Positions 60,657 to 64,000 of a stretch of 64,000 bases of DNA are shown here, one piece after another. Origin of the DNA: Myxococcales bacterium (lineage in GTDB: Bacteria > Myxococcota_A > Polyangia > Polyangiales > Houyiibacteriaceae); NCBI GenBank assembly GCA_029861865.1, contig JAOTYL010000006.1, positions 177,780 through 241,779 of the forward strand. Reading direction: 5' to 3'. The notes under the pieces were generated by a model, which was not told the origin of the DNA, searched no databases, and saw only the letters and a list, made by a program, of their open reading frames with translations. The stretch's first letter is position 1. Every line of letters begins with the position of its first letter. Position numbers and translations under genes: made by a program.

Positions 60657-62116
60657 AGCGTCATCCCCGGGGGTAGGATCTTGGGAACCGACAACACCGG
60701 CTGCTCGAGTGAGGCGACGGGGTAGGCACAGTAGTCGGCCGCATAATAGGCGCTGGGTCGGTGATTGCCGCTCGCACCCACGCCGCCGAAGGGTGCAGCG
60801 CTGCTCGCGCCCGTCAACGGCCGATTCCAATTGATGATGCCTGCACGGATCCGTTCGTGAAAAAGCTCCCAGGCCAACCGATCATCCGCGATCAGCCCTG
60901 CGGCGAGGCCGAAGCGAGTCTGATTGGCGAGCTCGATCGCGCGGTCGAGGTCGTCGTAGTAGAGCAGCTGTAGCAGTGGGCCAAAGTACTCTTCGTCAGG
61001 GAGCTCCTTTACGCCGGTGACATCGATCAACCCCGGAGACACGAACCCGGTGCCCGCTTCGAGTTTGCGCATCTCGAGGATCGGCTCGCCACCGAGCGTG
61101 ACCAGGTGCTTTTGGGCGGTGAGTAAGGCCTCTGCGGCCTGCTCGGAGATGACCGGCCCCATGAACGGTGGCTCGGGGCTGTCGAATCGACCCACCCGGA
61201 GCTTTGCGATGGCTTTGGTGAGTCGGCCGATAAGCGCCCGCCCGAACGCGTCGTTGGGTACGAGCAGCCTTCGCGCGCAGGTGCATCGCTGGCCCGCGGT
61301 CACGAATGACGACTGAAGGATCGTGTAGATCGCCGCGTCGACATCCTCGACCCGGTCGACGACGAGCGGGTTGTTGCCGCCCATCTCCAACGCGAGAATC
61401 TTTTCTGGCGACCCCGCGAGTTGCCGGTGCAGCGCGTGCCCAGCTGCGGCGCTTCCGGTGAACAACAGGCCGTCGAGCTCCCGATGCGCGACGATCGCCA
61501 CGCCTGTGTCTTTGGCTCCTTGGAGCAGATTGAGCGCGCCAGGGATGACCCCCGCTTCTTCCCACAGCTTGACGGTTGCGATCGCGGTTGACGGTGTGTG
61601 CTCGCTCGGCTTGAACACGATGGTGTTGCCAGCAAGCAAAGCGGGCACGACGTGCCCATTCGGGAGATGACCGGGGAAGTTGTAGGGACCCAAGACGGCG
61701 AGCACGCCATGGGGTAGGTGACGCACCACCGATCGATGGGCATCAAGCTCACGCTCGACCGTTCCAGTTCGCTCTGTGTACGCGCGGATCGAGATGTCGA
61801 TCTTCGCGATCATCGAGCTCACCTCGGTGCGCGCCTCCCAGGTCGGTTTCCCCGTTTCGAGCGAGATGACTCGTGCGAGCGCCTCGCGGCGTGCCTCGAG
61901 CAACGCGCCAAACCGCTCGATGATCGCGATGCGGCCTTCGAGTGAAAGGGCGCGCCAGCCGACGCATGCCCGCCGCGCGGCCCGAAACGCACGGTCGACT
62001 TGAGCCTCGCTCGCCGCGCGGCCTTCCCAAACCGGCGTGCCAGTGGCCGGGTCGATCGAACGAAGCTCCGGTCCTTCTCCGTCTTCCCACGCGCCGTTGA
62101 GATGGAGCTCTGACAT
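60653..62116 (-). CDS. astD: N-succinylglutamate 5-semialdehyde dehydrogenase
   Basis: NAD-dependent aldehyde dehydrogenase of 487 residues, the fourth step of the pathway. It has the catalytic Cys in SFVTAGQRCTC, the general base Glu in LALEMGGNNPL, and the nucleotide-binding FTGSAAAG. The match to AstD (ELHLNGAWEDGEG start, PLTGASSAAPFGG end) and the position between astA and astB support this over other aldehyde dehydrogenases. Confidence 0.95.
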   Translation of the reverse strand: MSELHLNGAWEDGEGPELRSIDPATGTPVWEGRAASEAQVDRAFRAARRACVGWRALSLEGRIAIIERFGALLEARREALARVISLETGKPTWEARTEVSSMIAKIDISIRAYTERTGTVERELDAHRSVVRHLPHGVLAVLGPYNFPGHLPNGHVVPALLAGNTIVFKPSEHTPSTAIATVKLWEEAGVIPGALNLLQGAKDTGVAIVAHRELDGLLFTGSAAAGHALHRQLAGSPEKILALEMGGNNPLVVDRVEDVDAAIYTILQSSFVTAGQRCTCARRLLVPNDAFGRALIGRLTKAIAKLRVGRFDSPEPPFMGPVISEQAAEALLTAQKHLVTLGGEPILEMRKLEAGTGFVSPGLIDVTGVKELPDEEYFGPLLQLLYYDDLDRAIELANQTRFGLAAGLIADDRLAWELFHERIRAGIINWNRPLTGASSAAPFGGVGASGNHRPSAYYAADYCAYPVASLEQPVLSVPKILPPGMTL

Positions 62117-62123
62117 CGGTCCT

Positions 62124-63140
62124 CTACAATTCTAGCACCCGGACCAGGTCGCCCTCCTTGATCCGAATCGCGCGGGCCATCTCGGGATCAAGGGTTACGC
62201 CGTCTGCTCCGTCCAGGCGAGCGTTCCCGATCGAGCAGCGAAAGTCCTGAAGCTTCGTATTGGCAAGCAGGCACCTCACCGGGTTCTCCAAGGCGCCGAT
62301 CCGAGCGGTGCGCCGTCGGCTGGCGCGCACGGCATGAATGTCGTTGCGGCGGCATTCGACGGTTGGACCACCGTCGAAGATGTCGACGTAGGTTTCATAA
62401 CGAAAGCCTTCACCCTCGAGCATTTCGAGGGCTTTCTTGCTGTTGGGGTGTGGCTTCCCGATCGCTTCCCGCGCGTCCTCTGGCAAGAAGAGCACGTAGA
62501 TCGCGTGCTTGGGCATCAGCTCCGCGATGAAGGACTTGTGCCCCGTACCGACGAGATGATCGGCCGTCGGGAAATCCATCGAAAAGAAGTGCTGGCCGAG
62601 CCCGTTCCAGAACGGCGATCGACCTTCGTCGTCCGATACACCCCGAATCTCGGCGATGACTTTGTCGGCAAAGCGCGCAGGAAACTCCGCAATAAAGAGG
62701 AGCCGTGATTTCGAAAGCAAGGTGCCAAGACCTTTACCCCGATGCGCCGGACTGAGGAAGAGCGAGGTGAGCTCTGTGCAGCCGGTGTAGTCGTTCGAGA
62801 GGTAGAGCGCCGGGTGGGCGCGGTGCACGTTGAGCTCCTTCGATGCATGGACGACCGTGCCAATCCGATAGCTGTAGAAAGGATCCTTGAGGCCTACCGC
62901 AGCCCTGACCGCGCACATGCCGGCGACTTTCTGGACGTCGTCATCCGCGAGCACGAAAAAGTAGTCCTCGCTTCCTGCCCCATGGATCTCGGCCGCAAAC
63001 GACGCCGCCGAGGTTTCGATCTTCTGGCGAAGCGTGTCGCGGTCGATCGCAAGCGAGGTGATTCCCGCCTGCACCTGGGCGATGAGGGATTCTAAACGTT
63101 CGAGGTCGGCGAGCTCCGCCGGACGAATGACAAAGGCCAT
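62124..63140 (-). CDS. astA: arginine N-succinyltransferase
   Basis: GNAT-like acyltransferase of 338 residues, the first step of arginine catabolism to glutamate and succinate. FVIRPAELADLERLESLI at the start, TELTSLFLSPAHRGKGLGTLLSK in parts, FWNGLGQHFFSMDF and the C-terminal DGADGVTLDPEMARAI are typical of AstA. ATG at 63140 is chosen: the frame is open to 63344 but through the hexamer repeat and hairpin, which is not conserved coding sequence. No astC or astE is present. Confidence 0.95.
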   Translation of the reverse strand: MAFVIRPAELADLERLESLIAQVQAGITSLAIDRDTLRQKIETSAASFAAEIHGAGSEDYFFVLADDDVQKVAGMCAVRAAVGLKDPFYSYRIGTVVHASKELNVHRAHPALYLSNDYTGCTELTSLFLSPAHRGKGLGTLLSKSRLLFIAEFPARFADKVIAEIRGVSDDEGRSPFWNGLGQHFFSMDFPTADHLVGTGHKSFIAELMPKHAIYVLFLPEDAREAIGKPHPNSKKALEMLEGEGFRYETYVDIFDGGPTVECRRNDIHAVRASRRRTARIGALENPVRCLLANTKLQDFRCSIGNARLDGADGVTLDPEMARAIRIKEGDLVRVLEL

Positions 63141-63161
63141 ACCGACGACAGGATCGCACAG

Positions 63162-63235
63162 GTCAGCGGCAGTGTCAGTGCCAGCGGCAGTGCCAGCGCC
63201 AGTGTCCGTGATGCTGTCAGCACCAGTGCCAGTGT
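63162..63235 (-). repeat. degenerate hexamer repeat upstream of astA
   Basis: About twelve units related to CACTGG/CGCTGG/CACTGA on the minus strand (on the plus strand CAGTGCCAGCGGCAGTGCC). Same family as 23362-23469 and 39589-39624, here more degenerate and not clearly coding. Confidence 0.8.
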
Positions 63236-63253
63236 GATCTATCTTGGATCCTC

Positions 63254-63331
63254 GTGATTTCCTTTCCGAGCGTCTTGGACCCCGGGCTTCGCCCTTCTGC
63301 GAGGGCCCAAGCCCCTCGGAAAGGAAATCAC
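63254..63331 (+). repeat. 78-nt hairpin with a 17-bp perfect terminal stem, covering the ribosome binding site of the next gene
   Basis: Arms GTGATTTCCTTTCCGAG (63254-63270) and CTCGGAAAGGAAATCAC (63315-63331) pair perfectly. Inside, CTTGG/CCAAG (63274-63278 / 63307-63311) and a GGGC-TTC-GCCC stem-loop (63284-63294) extend the structure. The AAGGAA in the right arm (63322-63326) is the presumed Shine-Dalgarno for the ATG at 63334. Confidence 0.8.
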
Positions 63332-63333
63332 TC

Positions 63334-63660
63334 ATGGGACTCATCGTTCAACAGAAGGCGCTTCAGGCAGCGGCGGGGCTTCAGCCTCTTCTTCCCATCA
63401 TCAGGAGGGCCGATAGGGACCTCTTCGACCAGGTGCGGCGGGCTATGAATAGCGTGGTGCTTAATATTGCCGAGGCCGAAGGGAATGACCCGGGAACCGC
63501 CAGGGCGCGGTTCGCATCGGCTTGTGGGTCCGCCAAAGAGGTCCGTGCGGGGCTTCAGCTCGCAAGGGCGTACGGCTACGTCGGTCAAAGGCGATTCGCG
63601 GAGCTCGACATCGCGCTCGACCAAGTCTGCGCGATGTCGTGGAGGCTCTCCGGTCGTTAG
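63334..63660 (+). CDS. four-helix bundle protein (bAvd/S23-like)
   Basis: A 108-residue all-helical protein of the four-helix-bundle family first seen in 23S rRNA intervening sequences and in diversity-generating retroelements (Avd). RADRDLFDQVRRAMNSVVLNIAEAEGNDPGTARARFASACGSAKEV in parts and the final LDQVCAMSWRL are diagnostic. The ATG at 63334 lies 3 nt after a hairpin whose arm contains its ribosome binding site. Its stop overlaps the stop of a convergent paralogue (TTAG, 63657-63660). Confidence 0.88.
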   Translation: MGLIVQQKALQAAAGLQPLLPIIRRADRDLFDQVRRAMNSVVLNIAEAEGNDPGTARARFASACGSAKEVRAGLQLARAYGYVGQRRFAELDIALDQVCAMSWRLSGR

Positions 63661-63986
63661 CGTTTGGCCAAACACCACGTGATGGCACACACCTCGTCGA
63701 GCCTTCGGTCGAGGTGGGTCGCCGTCTGTGACCCGATGTACCCCCAGTCACTCGCGATATGAAGCGCAGCCTGCACTTCCTTGGCAGACCCACACGCTGT
63801 TGCGAATCTTGCCCGCGCATTCCCCGCATCGCTCCCCCGCGCCTCGGCGATATTGAGCACCACACTCTGCGCAGCTCTCTTGAGCTGGTCCGCCAACGCC
63901 CGATCTTGTGCTCGGACCACTCGGAGGAGCGGAGCGACCTCCCGCACGACCCTCCGAGCTCGAATGTAGACGTTTTCTGATTGCAT
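63657..63986 (-). CDS. four-helix bundle protein (bAvd/S23-like), second copy
   Basis: A 109-residue paralogue of the previous gene, in the opposite orientation. QDRALADQLKRAAQSVVLNIAEARGSDAGNARARFATACGSAKEV in parts is closely matched in both. An AAGGAG site precedes the ATG at 63986. Gene and promoter are near the window edge but the coding region is complete. Confidence 0.88.
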   Translation of the reverse strand: MQSENVYIRARRVVREVAPLLRVVRAQDRALADQLKRAAQSVVLNIAEARGSDAGNARARFATACGSAKEVQAALHIASDWGYIGSQTATHLDRRLDEVCAITWCLAKR

Positions 63987-64000
63987 GTGCGACTCCTTGT

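Noticed and set aside
63334..63986. Diversity-generating retroelement
   Set aside because: Avd-like genes are present, but no reverse transcriptase, template repeat or variable repeat is seen in the window.

Overview
The window is GC-rich, gene-dense bacterial chromosome. Several signs point to a myxobacterium-like organism (phylum Myxococcota): two secreted proteins (9336-10940 and 33337-33885) end in a Cys + transmembrane helix + Arg-rich tail of the MYXO-CTERM type, there is a DUF2330 protein and many lipoproteins, and a mevalonate/sterol locus is present. The phylum is an inference from gene content. I saw no prophage, CRISPR array, rRNA operon or intact transposon.

Layout. 1-7.7 kb: a malonyl-CoA-synthetase-like ligase, arginine decarboxylase speA coupled to a haem-oxygenase-fold protein, a sulfatase-superfamily lipoprotein without the formylglycine residue, and a DUF368 membrane protein. 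7.8-18 kb: fxsA, a tandem-FKBP lipoprotein, a DUF2330 protein, ettA, proline iminopeptidase, prfC, a YceI protein and an M3 oligopeptidase. 18-25.4 kb: one forward run with a MaoC / FabG4-like / FadA2-like trio, two secreted hydrolase-like proteins, queE, a hotdog protein and YjbQ. 25.4-32 kb: two long-chain acyl-CoA synthetases flanking tRNA-Ser(UGA), a class I aldolase, a kinase-fold protein and a HAD phosphatase. 33-39.5 kb: tRNA-Ser(GCU), tRNA-Arg(ACG), tRNA-Ser(GGA), tRNA-Ser(CGA) and the SRP RNA, then tadA, an SDR, recA and comM. All four serine isoacceptors found here lie within about 8.1 kb. 39.6-42.4 kb: an AtoE-type short-chain fatty acid transporter facing the two subunits of a 3-oxoacid CoA-transferase.

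The most notable region is 42.8-52.8 kb, a divergent sterol/isoprenoid island. Leftward run: squalene monooxygenase, squalene synthase, HMG-CoA reductase, oxidosqualene cyclase and a short-chain polyprenyl diphosphate synthase. Rightward run: HMG-CoA synthase, type 2 IPP isomerase and a LytTR response regulator. Nearly all neighbours overlap or abut. Together they cover acetoacetyl-CoA to mevalonate, IPP/DMAPP balance, FPP, squalene, 2,3-oxidosqualene and a cyclised sterol. The mevalonate kinases and decarboxylase, and the sterol-tailoring enzymes, are not in the window. The cyclase carries the DCTAE oxidosqualene-cyclase signature rather than the DxDD of squalene-hopene cyclases. A 304-bp intergenic region with an 18-bp direct repeat separates the two arms and is the obvious place for control by the embedded regulator.

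53-64 kb: a lipase-like protein, a SOUL protein, a DUF4336/ArsC pair, a GH3 glycosidase lipoprotein, a TetR regulator divergent from a small lipoprotein, and the arginine succinyltransferase genes astA-astD-astB. At the right edge are two convergent four-helix-bundle (bAvd/S23-like) genes, one behind a hairpin of about 78 nt that buries its ribosome binding site. A degenerate hexanucleotide repeat (CTGGCA/CTGACA/CTGGCG type) occurs at three distant places (23.4, 39.6 and 63.2 kb). A GGGGACnGTCCCC palindrome occurs at three sites, two beside each other at 25.4 kb and one at 41.0 kb.
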